Shown here: one piece after another, positions 24,126 through 33,027 of the stretch
Layout: every line of letters begins with the position of its first letter
Position numbering within the stretch: position 1 is the stretch's first letter
Assembly: GCF_014873535.1 (NCBI RefSeq)
Contig: NZ_JADBEF010000001.1
Location: forward strand, 9,486,001 to 9,550,000
DNA from: Nonomuraea africana
Lineage (GTDB): Bacteria > Actinomycetota > Actinomycetes > Streptosporangiales > Streptosporangiaceae
Length of the DNA stretch: 64,000 nt
Reading direction: 5' to 3'
Translations under genes and position numbers: made by a program
Notes under the pieces: generated by a model
The model's database searches: none
Told to the model about the DNA's origin: nothing
What the model saw: the letters and a program-made list of their open reading frames with translations, nothing else

Positions 24126-25005
24126 GGCCCGCTACAGCGCGGACGCGGCGGGTCTGGGCGCGCCCAGGGCCGCCGCGTTCATCGCCCCCGCGATGGCGCT
24201 CATCGCGGTGTTCCTGGTGTTCCCCGCGCTGTGGGTCATCTACCTGGGCCTGACCAACTACCGACTGACCGGCGCGGCCGCGGCCGAGCCACAGTTCGTC
24301 GGACTCGACAACTTCGTCAAGGCCGTCGCCGACGGCGGCTTCTGGAACTCCGCCTGGCTGACCGTCCAGTTCGTGCTCGGCTCCGCGGTCATCGGGCAGG
24401 TCGTGCTCGGCTTCACCATCGCCTGGCTGCTGCGCGACCGGCAGGGGCCGCTCAAGCGCGTGGTCGAGGGCCTGGTCATCCTGGCCTGGATCCTGCCCGG
24501 CGCGGTCGTCTCGTTCCTGTGGATCGCGCTGCTCGACCGCGACGGCGGCACGCTCAATGCGCTGCTCGGCATCCCCGGCTTCCCCTGGCTGCTCGACCAC
24601 CCGATGCTGTCGATCATCATCTTCAACACCTGGCGCGGCACCGCGTTCTCGATGATGCTGTACGGCGCGGCCCTCGGGAACGTGCCGCCCTCGCACCTCG
24701 AAAGCGCCCGCCTGGCCGGGGCCTCGGGCTGGCAGCAGCTGCGCGACGTGGTCTTCCCGCACATCAGGGGCCACATCCTGACCAACCTGCTGCTGATCAG
24801 CCTCTGGACCTTCAACGACTTCACCCCGTTCCTGCTCACCGCGGGCGGGCCCGACCACAAGTCGGAGGTGCTGGCGGTCCACGTCTACAACGTGGCGCTG
24901 AGGGGCGGCGAGCTCGGGTTCGGCGCGGCGGTCTCCACGATCATCCTGCTGATCAACCTCGTGGTGGCCGTGTTCTACCTCCGGCTGCTCAGGAGGCGGT
25001 CATGA
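24100..25005 (+). CDS. Sugar ABC transporter permease (MalF-type)
   Basis: A 301-aa permease with six hydrophobic segments and the EAA-loop region at LESARLAGASGWQQLRDVVFP (about residues 203-223). It starts with GTG at 24100, inside the last 26 bases of the binding-protein gene, with GAAGGA 7 bases upstream. It ends in an ATGA overlap with the second permease. With that protein it forms the transmembrane pore. Confidence 0.9.
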   Translation: MARATSRPRARYSADAAGLGAPRAAAFIAPAMALIAVFLVFPALWVIYLGLTNYRLTGAAAAEPQFVGLDNFVKAVADGGFWNSAWLTVQFVLGSAVIGQVVLGFTIAWLLRDRQGPLKRVVEGLVILAWILPGAVVSFLWIALLDRDGGTLNALLGIPGFPWLLDHPMLSIIIFNTWRGTAFSMMLYGAALGNVPPSHLESARLAGASGWQQLRDVVFPHIRGHILTNLLLISLWTFNDFTPFLLTAGGPDHKSEVLAVHVYNVALRGGELGFGAAVSTIILLINLVVAVFYLRLLRRRS

Positions 25006-25820
25006 CCCGTCACATCGTCGGCAGGATCGGGTTCTACACCCTGATCGCGGTGCTGATGGCCTTCTTCACCGTGCCACTGCTGTGGCTGGCCGCGGCGCCG
25101 TTCACCTCGGACCCGACGTACGAGGTGTCGCTGCCCGACTTCACGTTCACCAACTTCCAGGCGATCCTCGAACACCCCTACGCGCTCGGCTCGCTCTACA
25201 ACTCGCTGCTGCTGGCGGTGGGCACCGCCGTCCTGGTGGTGCTGCTGGCCGCGCTGGCCGCCTACGCGCTCAGCCGGGTGCGCATCCCCGGCCGCGACGC
25301 GCTGCTCTACGCCCTGCTGCTGCTCTCCTCGATCATCACCGGCACGGCCGCGATGGTGCCGCTCTTCCAGCTGGCCGTCGAGCTCAACCTCATCGACTCG
25401 CAGCTCGGGCTCATCCTCATCCTCACCGGCGGCCTGCTGCCCGCGGCGATCTTCATGCTCAAGGACTTCATGGACTCCACGCCCAAGTCCTACGAGGAGT
25501 CGGCGCGCGTCTTCGGCGCCTCCCCGCTGCAGATCGTCGGCCACGTCGTGGTGCCGCTGGTGCGGCCCGGGCTCGCCACGATCGGGGTCTGGGCGATCGC
25601 CAACGTCTGGGGCAACTTCCTGATGCCCTACCTGCTGCTGAGCGACATCGAGAAGCAGCCGGGCGCGGTGATCATGTTCACCCTCTACACCGAGGGCGGC
25701 CAGGCGAACCTGCCCCTGCTGTCCACCTTCGGCCTGCTCTACTCGGTCCCTGTGGTCCTCATGTACCTGTTCGTCAGCAAGAAGTACGGCTTCCGCTTCC
25801 ACGGAGGGATCAAGCGCTGA
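25002..25820 (+). CDS. Sugar ABC transporter permease (MalG-type)
   Basis: A 272-aa permease with six membrane segments and the EAA loop YEESARVFGASPLQIVGHVV at about 166-185. It ends in FVSKKYGFRFHGGIKR, typical of MalG-type subunits. It is coupled to the first permease by ATGA and to the ATPase by a one-base TGATG overlap. Confidence 0.9.
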   Translation: MTRHIVGRIGFYTLIAVLMAFFTVPLLWLAAAPFTSDPTYEVSLPDFTFTNFQAILEHPYALGSLYNSLLLAVGTAVLVVLLAALAAYALSRVRIPGRDALLYALLLLSSIITGTAAMVPLFQLAVELNLIDSQLGLILILTGGLLPAAIFMLKDFMDSTPKSYEESARVFGASPLQIVGHVVVPLVRPGLATIGVWAIANVWGNFLMPYLLLSDIEKQPGAVIMFTLYTEGGQANLPLLSTFGLLYSVPVVLMYLFVSKKYGFRFHGGIKR

Positions 25821-26884
25821 TGGCCGCTATCGAACTCAGAGGCCTGACCAAGGTCTACCCCGGCGGCGTGAAGGCGCTCGACTCGCTGGACCTGGAGATT
25901 CCCGACGGCGAGTTCTTCGCCCTGCTCGGCCCCTCGGGCTGCGGCAAGACCACGCTCCTGCGCACGATCGCGGGACTGGAGACCGCCACGGGCGGCGCGA
26001 TCGTCATCGGCGCCCGCGACGTCACGAGCGTCCAGCCCGGCGGCCGTGACGTGGCGATGGTCTTCCAGGACTACGCGCTCTTCCCGCACATGGACGTCAC
26101 CGACAACATCGCCTACCCGCTGCGCATCAAGAAGGTCGGCAGGGCCGCCCGCGCCGAGAAGGCCGCGGAGGTGGGCGAGCGGCTCGGCCTGGCGCACCTC
26201 ATGGACCGCCGTCCAGGCCAGCTCTCGGGCGGCCAGCAGCAGCGCGTCGCGCTGGCCCGCGTCATGGCCACCCAGGCGCAGGCGTTCCTGTTCGACGAGC
26301 CGCTGTCCAACCTGGACGCAAGGCTCAGGCTCGAGGCCCGCACCTTCCTGAAGAAGCTCCAGCGCGAGCTGGGCGTCACCACCGTCTTCGTCACCCACGA
26401 CCAGGCCGAGGCCCTGGCCATGGCCGACCGGATGGCGGTCATGGAGAACGGGCTCATCAGGCAGATCGGCACCCCCGCCGAGGTCTTCCAGCGTCCCGCC
26501 AACACCTTCGTGGCCGCCTTCATCGGCTCCACTCCGATGAATCTGCTTGACGGGCAGGTCAGGGGCGAGAGGCTGGAGGTGGCAGGGTGCAAGCTGCCGG
26601 TGCCGTCCTCCGTCGAGGGGCGGCTGAACGACGGGGAGCAGATCGTGTACGGCGTGCGTCCCGAGTACATGACGTACTCGGCCGAGCCCGTCGAGGGCGC
26701 CTTCGGCGGCAGGGTGTCGATCCTGGAGAACCTCGGCGCCGCCCACCTGGTGACGCTGGAGGTCAACGACGTCCTCGTGCAGGTGGTCGTGCCGGAGGGC
26801 AGCGAGCCGCCGGTCGGTGCGGAAGGATTCGCGGTGCCCAGGGACGGCAGGGCGCTGGTCTATCGGGATGGGAACGTCGTATGA
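25820..26884 (+). CDS. Sugar ABC transporter ATP-binding protein (MsmK/UgpC type)
   Basis: A 354-aa ATPase. Walker A is GPSGCGKTTLL (about 36), the signature LSGGQQQRVALARVM (about 134), Walker B FLFDEPLSNLDARL, and the switch VFVTHDQ. A TOBE-like C-terminal domain (about 240-354) carries YGVRPEYMTY. Such subunits often serve one or several sugar importers. It overlaps both neighbours by 1-4 bases. Confidence 0.92.
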   Translation: MAAIELRGLTKVYPGGVKALDSLDLEIPDGEFFALLGPSGCGKTTLLRTIAGLETATGGAIVIGARDVTSVQPGGRDVAMVFQDYALFPHMDVTDNIAYPLRIKKVGRAARAEKAAEVGERLGLAHLMDRRPGQLSGGQQQRVALARVMATQAQAFLFDEPLSNLDARLRLEARTFLKKLQRELGVTTVFVTHDQAEALAMADRMAVMENGLIRQIGTPAEVFQRPANTFVAAFIGSTPMNLLDGQVRGERLEVAGCKLPVPSSVEGRLNDGEQIVYGVRPEYMTYSAEPVEGAFGGRVSILENLGAAHLVTLEVNDVLVQVVVPEGSEPPVGAEGFAVPRDGRALVYRDGNVV

Positions 26885-28050
26885 CCCTGATCCAGGGCCG
26901 CTGGAGCCTGGGCGACCGGCTGGAGCAGATCCTGAGGGAGGTGCCCTTCGAGGTGCCGCGCGGGGCCGCGGGGCTGACCGTGCGACTGCGCTACGACCGG
27001 TCGAAGGGGGTGCTCGACCTGGGCGCCGCCTCGCCGTACGGCTTCCGCGGCTGGTCAGGCGGGGCGCGCGACGAGTACACGATCACCCGTGACTGGGCCA
27101 CACCCGGCTACCTTCCGGGCGAGCCGGAGGAGGGGACCTGGCAGGTGTGGCTGCGGCTGCACAGGGTGCCGCCCGAGGGCCTCGAGTTCGCCCTCGAGGT
27201 GACCGTTCACCCGCGCGCGCCCGCCCAGCCCGCCGAGGAGCCCCCGCTGGCGGCCGCCAGACCGCCCCGTCGCGACATTCCAGACATCGAGGGCATGCGG
27301 TGGTACGCGGGCGACTTCCACGCCCACACCGTCCACAGCGACGGCGCGCTGACCATCCAGGAACTGGCGGCGCTGGCCACCGGCAGGGGGCTCGACTTCC
27401 TGGCGGTCACCGACCACAACACCGTCAGCCACCACCAGCACCTGCCGAAGGTCCGGGAGATCACGCTGATCCCCGGGCAGGAGGTGACCACCGACAGGGG
27501 GCACGCCAACGTCTTCGGCGACGTGGGCTGGGTGGACTTCAGGAAGCCCGCCGACACGTGGGCCGAGCGCGGGCTCATGTCGGTCAACCATCCGCTCGGC
27601 GGCGACTGCGCCTGGCTGCACCCGATGGCCGAGCGGCCGCGCGTCGCGGAGGTCTGGCACTCCGGCTGGTGGGACCGGCGCTGGGGCGCGCCCTTGGCCT
27701 GGGCCCAGGCCTGGCGCGACGACGTCATCGTGATCGGCGGCAGCGACTTCCACCGGCACGGCGCCGACGGCCTGCCGGGCGAGCCCACCACGTGGGTGCT
27801 GGCCGAGCATCCCGGCGAGATCCTCGAAGGGGTCCGCGCGGGCCGTACCGCGGTGTCGGCGGGGCCCGGCGCGCCGCTGCTGCTCAGGCTGGGCGACGAG
27901 CTGCTCGCCCTCGACGCCGGCGGGCTCGTGCTGGTACGCCCGGGAGGCGCGCGGCAGGTGGTCCGCGGCGACCGGGCGCTGCTGCCGGCCGGGGCGGGGC
28001 CCTTCAGGTTGGAAACCCACGAGAACGAGGTGATGGCGCTGTGCGCGTAG
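26881..28050 (+). CDS. CehA/McbA-type PHP-fold metallohydrolase
   Basis: A 389-aa protein. Residues 1-135 form a beta-rich domain without recognised motifs. From 140 a PHP domain follows: GDFHAHTVHSDG with the metal ligands His147 and His149, AVTDHNTVSHH, IPGQEVTTDRGHANVFG, VNHPLGG, and IGGSDFHRHGADG. PHP domains hydrolyse phosphoester and some carbamate bonds with two or three metals. There is no signal peptide, so it should act in the cytoplasm on an imported compound. It is coupled to the ATPase (ATGA) and the alpha-mannosidase (10-base overlap), suggesting it processes the same substrate, perhaps a phosphorylated or substituted glycoside (inference). Confidence 0.8.
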   Translation: MTLIQGRWSLGDRLEQILREVPFEVPRGAAGLTVRLRYDRSKGVLDLGAASPYGFRGWSGGARDEYTITRDWATPGYLPGEPEEGTWQVWLRLHRVPPEGLEFALEVTVHPRAPAQPAEEPPLAAARPPRRDIPDIEGMRWYAGDFHAHTVHSDGALTIQELAALATGRGLDFLAVTDHNTVSHHQHLPKVREITLIPGQEVTTDRGHANVFGDVGWVDFRKPADTWAERGLMSVNHPLGGDCAWLHPMAERPRVAEVWHSGWWDRRWGAPLAWAQAWRDDVIVIGGSDFHRHGADGLPGEPTTWVLAEHPGEILEGVRAGRTAVSAGPGAPLLLRLGDELLALDAGGLVLVRPGGARQVVRGDRALLPAGAGPFRLETHENEVMALCA

Positions 28051-30707
28051 TCGTGGTTCCCCACACGCACTGGGACAGAGAGTGGTACGAGCCGTTCCAG
28101 CGCTTCAGGCTGCGGCTGGTCGCGCTGATGGACGAGGTGCTCGACACCATGGAGCGCGAGCCCGCCTACCACTTCACCCTCGACGGGCAGCTGGCGTGCG
28201 TCGACGACTACCTGGAGGTGCGCCCCGAGGCGCGCGACAGGATCGCGGCGCTGGTGCGGGAGGGCCGCCTGGCGATCGGGCCGTGGCAGATCCTGCTGGA
28301 CGAGTTCCTGTGCTCGGGCGAGAACATCGTCCGCAACCTGGAGCTGGGGATGAGCCGCGCGGACAAGCTGGGTGGGGCCATGCCGGTCGGCTACCTGCCC
28401 GACATGTTCGGCCACACCGCCCAGATGCCGCAGATCCTCCGCCTCGCCGGGCTTGAGCACGCGTGCGTGTACCGGGGCGTGCCGTCCTCCGTGCGCACCG
28501 ACGCCTTCGCCTGGGTCGCGCCCGACGGCACCGCCGTGCGCACGCAGTACCTGCCCGCCGGCGGGTACGGCAACGGCGCGCACCTCTTCGAGGCCCCTGG
28601 CGAGCTGGAGGCGCGGGCCGAGCAGTTCGTCGCGACCATGACGCGGTGGCAGGGGGAGAGCGCGCCGCTGCTGGCGATGTACGGCACCGACCACTCGGCT
28701 CCGGTGGCCGGACTGCCGGAGATGGTGTCGTCGCTGGGCGCCCGCATGGACACGCTGTCGGGGTACATCACCTCGCTGGACGGCCCCGCGGTCGGGGAAC
28801 TGCCCAGGGTGGAGGGGGAGCTGCGCTCGCACGCGCGCGCCAACATCCTGCCGGGCGTCATCTCGGTGCGCGCCCACGTCAAGCAGGCGATGGGCAGGGC
28901 CGAGCGGATGGTCGAGCGCTACGCCGAACCCCTCGCCGCCCTGTGGGGCGACTCGTGGCCCGGCAGGTTCCTCGAAATGGCCTGGTGGCGGCTGGTCGAC
29001 GCCAGTGGGCACGACTCGGTCACCGGGTGCGGCGTGGACGACACCGCCCAGCAGGTCGCGGCCCGCATCGCCGAGGCCGAGCACCTGGGGCAGGCGGTCC
29101 GCGACATGGTCACCTCGAGGCTGGCCGCCGCCGTGCCCTCCGGGGGCGTCCTGGTCGTCAACCCCTCGCCGTTCCCTCGCGCGGGCGTGGTGCTGGTGGA
29201 GGTGGCGGGCTCCGACCCGCTGGTGGACGCCTCGGGCGCCCGGGTCCCCGCCCAGACCCTCGAGTACACGCCCACGCTGCTGCTCGACGAGGAGATGGAT
29301 CCCCGGATGGCGCTGACGTTCGTCCACGGCACCGAGCTGTACGGCCAGCACGTCACCGGCTGGTCGCTCGACGGCGGCGTGCTGACGTTCACGGTGGCGC
29401 GCGAGTCGTCGACGCCGTTCGACGTGGCGGAGGTGTCGGCCGCCCTCACGGACGACGTCACCCGCGTGCGCATCGTCGCCGAGCCCCGCCGTACGGTCGC
29501 CGCCCTGGTGGAAACCCCTGCCCTCGGCCACACCAGCCTCCGCCCCAACCTCCAAGGAACCTCAGCCACCGGATACGTGAGCGCGCAGACCTGGGACGGG
29601 GTGCGGACCCACGCTCGGGTGATGGACAACGGCCTCCTCAAGGTGGAGATCGCCGACGACGGCACCCTCACCCTCACCAGCAGGGACGGCGTGACCGTCA
29701 CCGGCGCGGGACGCGTCGTCGACGGCGGCGACGTGGGCGACACCTACAACCACGCGCCCCCCGCCACCGACCACCTGATCTCCGAGCCCGACGACGTCGA
29801 AATCGGCACCGTCTGCACCGGCCCGCTGGTGGCCGCGTTCGACGTCCGCCGCGTCTACCGCTGGCCCGCCGACGCCCAGGTGGAGGGCACCCCCGAGCTC
29901 CCCGCCGCCACCCGCTCGGACAGGACCGAGGAGATCGTCGTCGGCACCCGCGTCGAGCTGCGGGCGGGCGAGCCGTTCGTCAGGCTCCAGGTGGAGTTCG
30001 ACAACCGCTGCTCCGACCACCGGGTCAGGCTGCACGTCCCGCTGCCCGCCGCGGCCACGTCCTCCTTCGCCGAGGGCCAGTTCGCGGTGGTCGAGCGGGG
30101 GCTGACGGCCGAAGGGGGCTGCGGCGAGACCCCGCTGCCCACCTTCCCCGCCTCCTCATGGGTGTCGACAGGGGGAGTGGCGGCGCTGCTGGAGCACGTC
30201 ACCGAGTACGAACTGGCGGACGGCGAGCTGGCGCTCACGCTGCTGCGCTCGGTCGGCTACCTCTCCCGCAACCGCAACGCGCTCCGCCCCGAGCCGGCGG
30301 GACCGCAGCTGCCCACGCCGGCCGCGCAGTCGCGCGGCCTGCGAAGGGTGAGCCTGGCCCTCATGCCCCACACCGGCTCGTGGGCCGCGGTGCCCCCGGC
30401 CGCCGAGGTGTTCCGCCACGATCTCCTCGCGGTCCCCGGCACCGGCGACGCGTCCCTTCCGCTGCCGCCTGCCGCGGCGGGGCTGTCGGTGACGGGTGAG
30501 GGCGTGGTCATGACGTCGCTGCGCGAGCGCGACGGCTGGAAGGAACTGCGCGTGGTCGCGCTGTCCGACGCCGACACGGTCGCCACGATCGAGGGCGCCT
30601 TCACCGAGGCGCGCGCGGCCGATCTCCGGGGCCGCCCCGGAGCCCCCGTCGACGCCTCTCGCCTGCCCCTGCGCGCGTGGGAGATCGCCACGATCCAGCT
30701 GCGCTGA
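28041..30707 (+). CDS. Glycoside hydrolase family 38 alpha-mannosidase
   Basis: An 888-aa cytoplasmic GH38 enzyme. The zinc-binding start VVVPHTHWDREWYEPF has His10 and Asp12, and the nucleophile is Asp121 in LPDMFGH. FLEMAWWRLVDASGHDSVTGCG and the late beta-sandwich domains (from about 380) fit the family. It is expected to hydrolyse alpha-mannosides brought in by the ABC transporter of the same operon. The start is GTG at 28041, 10 bases inside the metallohydrolase gene. It is the last gene of the operon, 14 bases before a strong terminator. Confidence 0.92.
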   Translation: MRVVVVPHTHWDREWYEPFQRFRLRLVALMDEVLDTMEREPAYHFTLDGQLACVDDYLEVRPEARDRIAALVREGRLAIGPWQILLDEFLCSGENIVRNLELGMSRADKLGGAMPVGYLPDMFGHTAQMPQILRLAGLEHACVYRGVPSSVRTDAFAWVAPDGTAVRTQYLPAGGYGNGAHLFEAPGELEARAEQFVATMTRWQGESAPLLAMYGTDHSAPVAGLPEMVSSLGARMDTLSGYITSLDGPAVGELPRVEGELRSHARANILPGVISVRAHVKQAMGRAERMVERYAEPLAALWGDSWPGRFLEMAWWRLVDASGHDSVTGCGVDDTAQQVAARIAEAEHLGQAVRDMVTSRLAAAVPSGGVLVVNPSPFPRAGVVLVEVAGSDPLVDASGARVPAQTLEYTPTLLLDEEMDPRMALTFVHGTELYGQHVTGWSLDGGVLTFTVARESSTPFDVAEVSAALTDDVTRVRIVAEPRRTVAALVETPALGHTSLRPNLQGTSATGYVSAQTWDGVRTHARVMDNGLLKVEIADDGTLTLTSRDGVTVTGAGRVVDGGDVGDTYNHAPPATDHLISEPDDVEIGTVCTGPLVAAFDVRRVYRWPADAQVEGTPELPAATRSDRTEEIVVGTRVELRAGEPFVRLQVEFDNRCSDHRVRLHVPLPAAATSSFAEGQFAVVERGLTAEGGCGETPLPTFPASSWVSTGGVAALLEHVTEYELADGELALTLLRSVGYLSRNRNALRPEPAGPQLPTPAAQSRGLRRVSLALMPHTGSWAAVPPAAEVFRHDLLAVPGTGDASLPLPPAAAGLSVTGEGVVMTSLRERDGWKELRVVALSDADTVATIEGAFTEARAADLRGRPGAPVDASRLPLRAWEIATIQLR

Positions 30708-30721
30708 CCTGGCAGGGGCGC

Positions 30722-30763
30722 ACGGCCGGCTCGTCGTGTCCGCGACGGGCCGGCCGTTCTTTT
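30722..30763 (+). terminator. Rho-independent terminator of the sugar operon
   Basis: ACGGCCGGC and GCCGGCCGT (9-bp perfect outer stem) with an inner CGTCG/CGACG stem, followed directly by TTCTTTT. One of the few classical terminators with a T-run in the window. The 170 bases that follow, up to the MarR gene, show no gene. Confidence 0.85.
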
Positions 30764-30932
30764 CCATCGCGATTCATGGCGGACGCTGCGCATTCGGTCG
30801 TCTGGGCGCGGCTTCGCGACACAAACCGTTACACGCGGGAAGCGTCGCTCCCTTGACGTGGGCGGCGCTCACGATGGTCGGCGGCCGCATCGTCCACGGC
30901 GGCGCCGACCTCGGATGAGCCCCTCGCGCCGC

Positions 30933-31358
30933 TCAGCGGCGGGCGGCCGCCAGGTTGTCGGCCATCCGCTGGAGCACCTCCATCGTGGCCTGGAACTCCT
31001 CGGCGGTCACACCCTCGCTCATCAGCGCCCTGATGCCCGCCACCCTGTCGCCCGCCGCCGCGTGAGCGGTCCTGCCGGCCTCGGTGAGCGCGTGCCGTCC
31101 GCCGTCGTCGGCGAGCCACCCCCTGCGGCCCAGCTCGTCGACGACGTCGGCCACGGTCTCCGCGCCGCCGTCCCAGAACGGCCGCAGCGCCTCGTCCAGC
31201 TGCTCGTCGTCGCAGGCCGTACGGCTGAGGGTGTTGAGGACCTGCCACTGGCGGCGAGAGAGGCCCGTGTCGGCGAGCAGGCGGTCGAAGGTGTCGTCGA
31301 TGAGCCGGTCGAGCCGCTTGAGCCGATATCCGATCATCCGGTTCACGGCCATCTCCAT
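30933..31358 (-). CDS. MarR-like winged-helix regulator
   Basis: A 141-aa protein with the MarR layout: N-terminal helices (IGYRLKRLDRLIDDTFDRLL), a winged HTH at about 33-100 (LSRRQWQVLNTLS, then VADVVDELGRRGWLADDGG) and C-terminal dimerisation helices. It is divergent from a second MarR-type gene 44-60 bp away. The first ATG (31358) is used, but a start at ATG 31352 or GTG 31346, behind GGAG, is equally possible. The effector is unknown. Confidence 0.75.
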   Translation of the reverse strand: MEMAVNRMIGYRLKRLDRLIDDTFDRLLADTGLSRRQWQVLNTLSRTACDDEQLDEALRPFWDGGAETVADVVDELGRRGWLADDGGRHALTEAGRTAHAAAGDRVAGIRALMSEGVTAEEFQATMEVLQRMADNLAAARR

Positions 31359-31373
31359 GTAGTGAGGAATCTA

Positions 31374-31391
31374 TATGTAATGAGACATGTA
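31374..31391. promoter_or_regulatory. AT-rich divergent promoter with dyad between two MarR genes
   Basis: TATGT-AATGAG-ACATGTA, an imperfect dyad (ATGT/ACAT arms) in the only AT-rich stretch between the two divergent MarR genes. A plausible shared MarR operator. Confidence 0.45.
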
Positions 31392-31401
31392 TCATGGCGG
31401 C

Positions 31402-31821
31402 ATGGACGACGTCGAGCGGGTCGAAGCGGCGATGGTGGCCGTCAGGCGAAGGCAGAGCAGGCGGGCGCTGGCCCGGCTGCACGACGACGTCCAGGGGGCG
31501 CTCTACGACGTGCTGGACGCCGTCGAGGCGGGCTCGGCCGTCACGGTGTCGTCACTGGCCCAGGCGCTCGGCGTCGACCAGCCGAGGGCGAGCAGGCTGG
31601 TGGCGGCCGCCGTGGCCGAGGGGCTGGTCAGGCGCCAGGCCGATCAGGCCGACGGCCGCCGCTCGGTGCTGGTGCTCACGGCGGCCGGTCGCGAGGCCGC
31701 CGAACGGGCGCACCGCACCCGTCAGGCGGTCTTCCGTTCGGCGATGGACGGCTGGACCGACGCCGAATGCGCCGAGTTCGCCCGCCTGCTGACCCGCTTC
31801 GTCCAGGCGCTCCCCGGCTGA
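31402..31821 (+). CDS. MarR-family transcriptional regulator
   Basis: A 139-aa MarR regulator. The winged HTH spans about 30-100: VTVSSLAQALGVDQPRASRL and the wing VRRQADQADGRRSVLVLTAAG. The ATG at 31402 is preferred; an in-frame ATG at 31387 lies inside the presumed operator. It is head-to-head with another MarR gene, so each may control both. Confidence 0.82.
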   Translation: MDDVERVEAAMVAVRRRQSRRALARLHDDVQGALYDVLDAVEAGSAVTVSSLAQALGVDQPRASRLVAAAVAEGLVRRQADQADGRRSVLVLTAAGREAAERAHRTRQAVFRSAMDGWTDAECAEFARLLTRFVQALPG

Positions 31822-32099
31822 CGGGAGGAGGCCGGCGTTGACGGCGGGCGGCGCCACACGCGGAGGACGGCAGGACCGCTCACGCGACGGCAGGTGGCAG
31901 TACTTTGGGCACGCCTTTGGTTCTCTTGTCATTCTTCCAGGTCACTGGCTGCTTCTCGCTGCCGCTGCGGGGTGCGGCGGTCTTGATGGGACCATTACAC
32001 GCGTGACATTTAGCAATCAACCCATTGCGGTATGTAACCAGCTGGAGTCGCGCAGCTACTGATAGAGCTGGCGACTGAATCGGTTTCGGGGGAGAGACC
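31822..32099 (+). promoter_or_regulatory. Upstream region of the Gln-rich/subtilase operon
   Basis: A 278-base gap without a convincing gene. It becomes AT-richer from about 31990 (GACATTTAGCAATCAACCCA, then TATGTAACC) and ends in GGGGGAGAG just before the ATG at 32100, so the operon promoter is probably between 31990 and 32060. A GCCGC/GCGGC hairpin near 31960-31980 could end transcription from the MarR gene. Confidence 0.4.
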
Positions 32100-33014
32100 A
32101 TGACATTCATGCCGGTTACCGCGCCGCAGCAGTACGGCCAGCAGGGAGGTTCGCTCGGCGGCCAGGGCGGAAGCTCCCTGGGTGGTCTGCCATTCCAGGC
32201 CCAGCAGCAGGGCCCGCAGCAGGGCCCGCAGCAGGGCCCGCAGCAGTACGGGCAGCAGATTCCGCCGCAACTTCAGCAGCAGTACGGGCAGCAGGGTATG
32301 GCGCCGATGGGGCTTGGCGGCACGCTGGGTGGTGCGCTCGGCGGGGCGATCGGGGGCCAGGACGCGGGTTCGTTCGGCGGCCAGGTCGGCTTCCCGGGTG
32401 GTCTGCCATTCCAGCCTCAGCAGCAGGGCCCGCAGCAGTACGGCCAGCAGATGCCGCAGGATCTCCAGCAGCAGCAGCAGTACGGCCAGCAGATGCAGGG
32501 CGAGCAGATCATGCCGCAGGAGCACGTGCTGAACCCGGTGAGCTTCTGGAGCAAGATCGCCCGCTGCGGCATCCAGTACGGCCTGCCGGTCGTCCGGCAG
32601 ATCCTCGCGAGCATCCAGGAACCGCAGCAGGTTCCGCAGCAGTACGGCCAGCAGGGCCAGGCCGGCCCGCAGCAGTTGGGCCAGCAGATTCCGCAGTACG
32701 GCCAGCAGATTCCGCAGTACGGCCAGCAGGGCCAGGCCGGCCCGCAGCAGTTGGGCCAGCAGATTCCGCAGTACGGCCAGCAGGGCCAGGCCGGCCCGCA
32801 GCAGTTGGGCCAGCAGATTCCGCAGTACGGCCAGCAGATTCCGCAGTACGGCCAGCAGGGCCAGGCCGGCCCGCAGCAGTTGGGCCAGCAGATTCCGCAG
32901 TACGGCCAGCAGGGCCAGGCCGGCCCGCAGCAGTTGGGCCAGCAGATTCCGCAGTACGGCCAGCAGAGCCAGGCCGGCCCGCAGCAGACGTCGGCGCTTG
33001 CCGGCGTCAGGTAG
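32100..33014 (+). CDS. Gln/Tyr/Gly-rich prion-like repeat protein
   Basis: A 304-aa protein of extreme composition, mostly Gln, Gly, Pro, Tyr and Ala. Residues 1-135 are irregular QQYGQQ and GGSLGG/LGGALGG stretches. Residues 140-175 form the only ordinary segment, an amphipathic, partly hydrophobic stretch (NPVSFWSKIARCGIQYGLP, then VVRQILASIQ) with one Cys. Residues 184-296 are near-perfect repeats of an 18-residue unit (QQGQAGPQQLGQQIPQYG) and a 7-residue unit (QQIPQYG). There is no signal peptide. The composition resembles amyloid- or condensate-forming prion-like domains; that behaviour is inferred. It heads a four-gene unit ending in a subtilase. I do not recognise a family. Confidence 0.8.
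   Translation: MTFMPVTAPQQYGQQGGSLGGQGGSSLGGLPFQAQQQGPQQGPQQGPQQYGQQIPPQLQQQYGQQGMAPMGLGGTLGGALGGAIGGQDAGSFGGQVGFPGGLPFQPQQQGPQQYGQQMPQDLQQQQQYGQQMQGEQIMPQEHVLNPVSFWSKIARCGIQYGLPVVRQILASIQEPQQVPQQYGQQGQAGPQQLGQQIPQYGQQIPQYGQQGQAGPQQLGQQIPQYGQQGQAGPQQLGQQIPQYGQQIPQYGQQGQAGPQQLGQQIPQYGQQGQAGPQQLGQQIPQYGQQSQAGPQQTSALAGVR
32649..32987 (+). repeat. Tandem 54-bp and 21-bp coding repeats
   Basis: Five full copies of a 54-bp unit (QQGQAGPQQLGQQIPQYG), two extra 21-bp units (QQIPQYG) after copies 1 and 3, and a partial sixth copy with one change (QQSQAGPQQ). The full copies are identical at the nucleotide level, pointing to recent expansion by slippage or unequal crossing-over. Copy number may vary between strains. 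Confidence 0.92.
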
Positions 33015-33027
33015 TGAACGAGGCGAA

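Noticed and set aside
32649..32987. Possible CRISPR array
   Set aside because: Repeats are directly tandem, without unique spacers, in frame with an open reading frame, and unit lengths are multiples of three.
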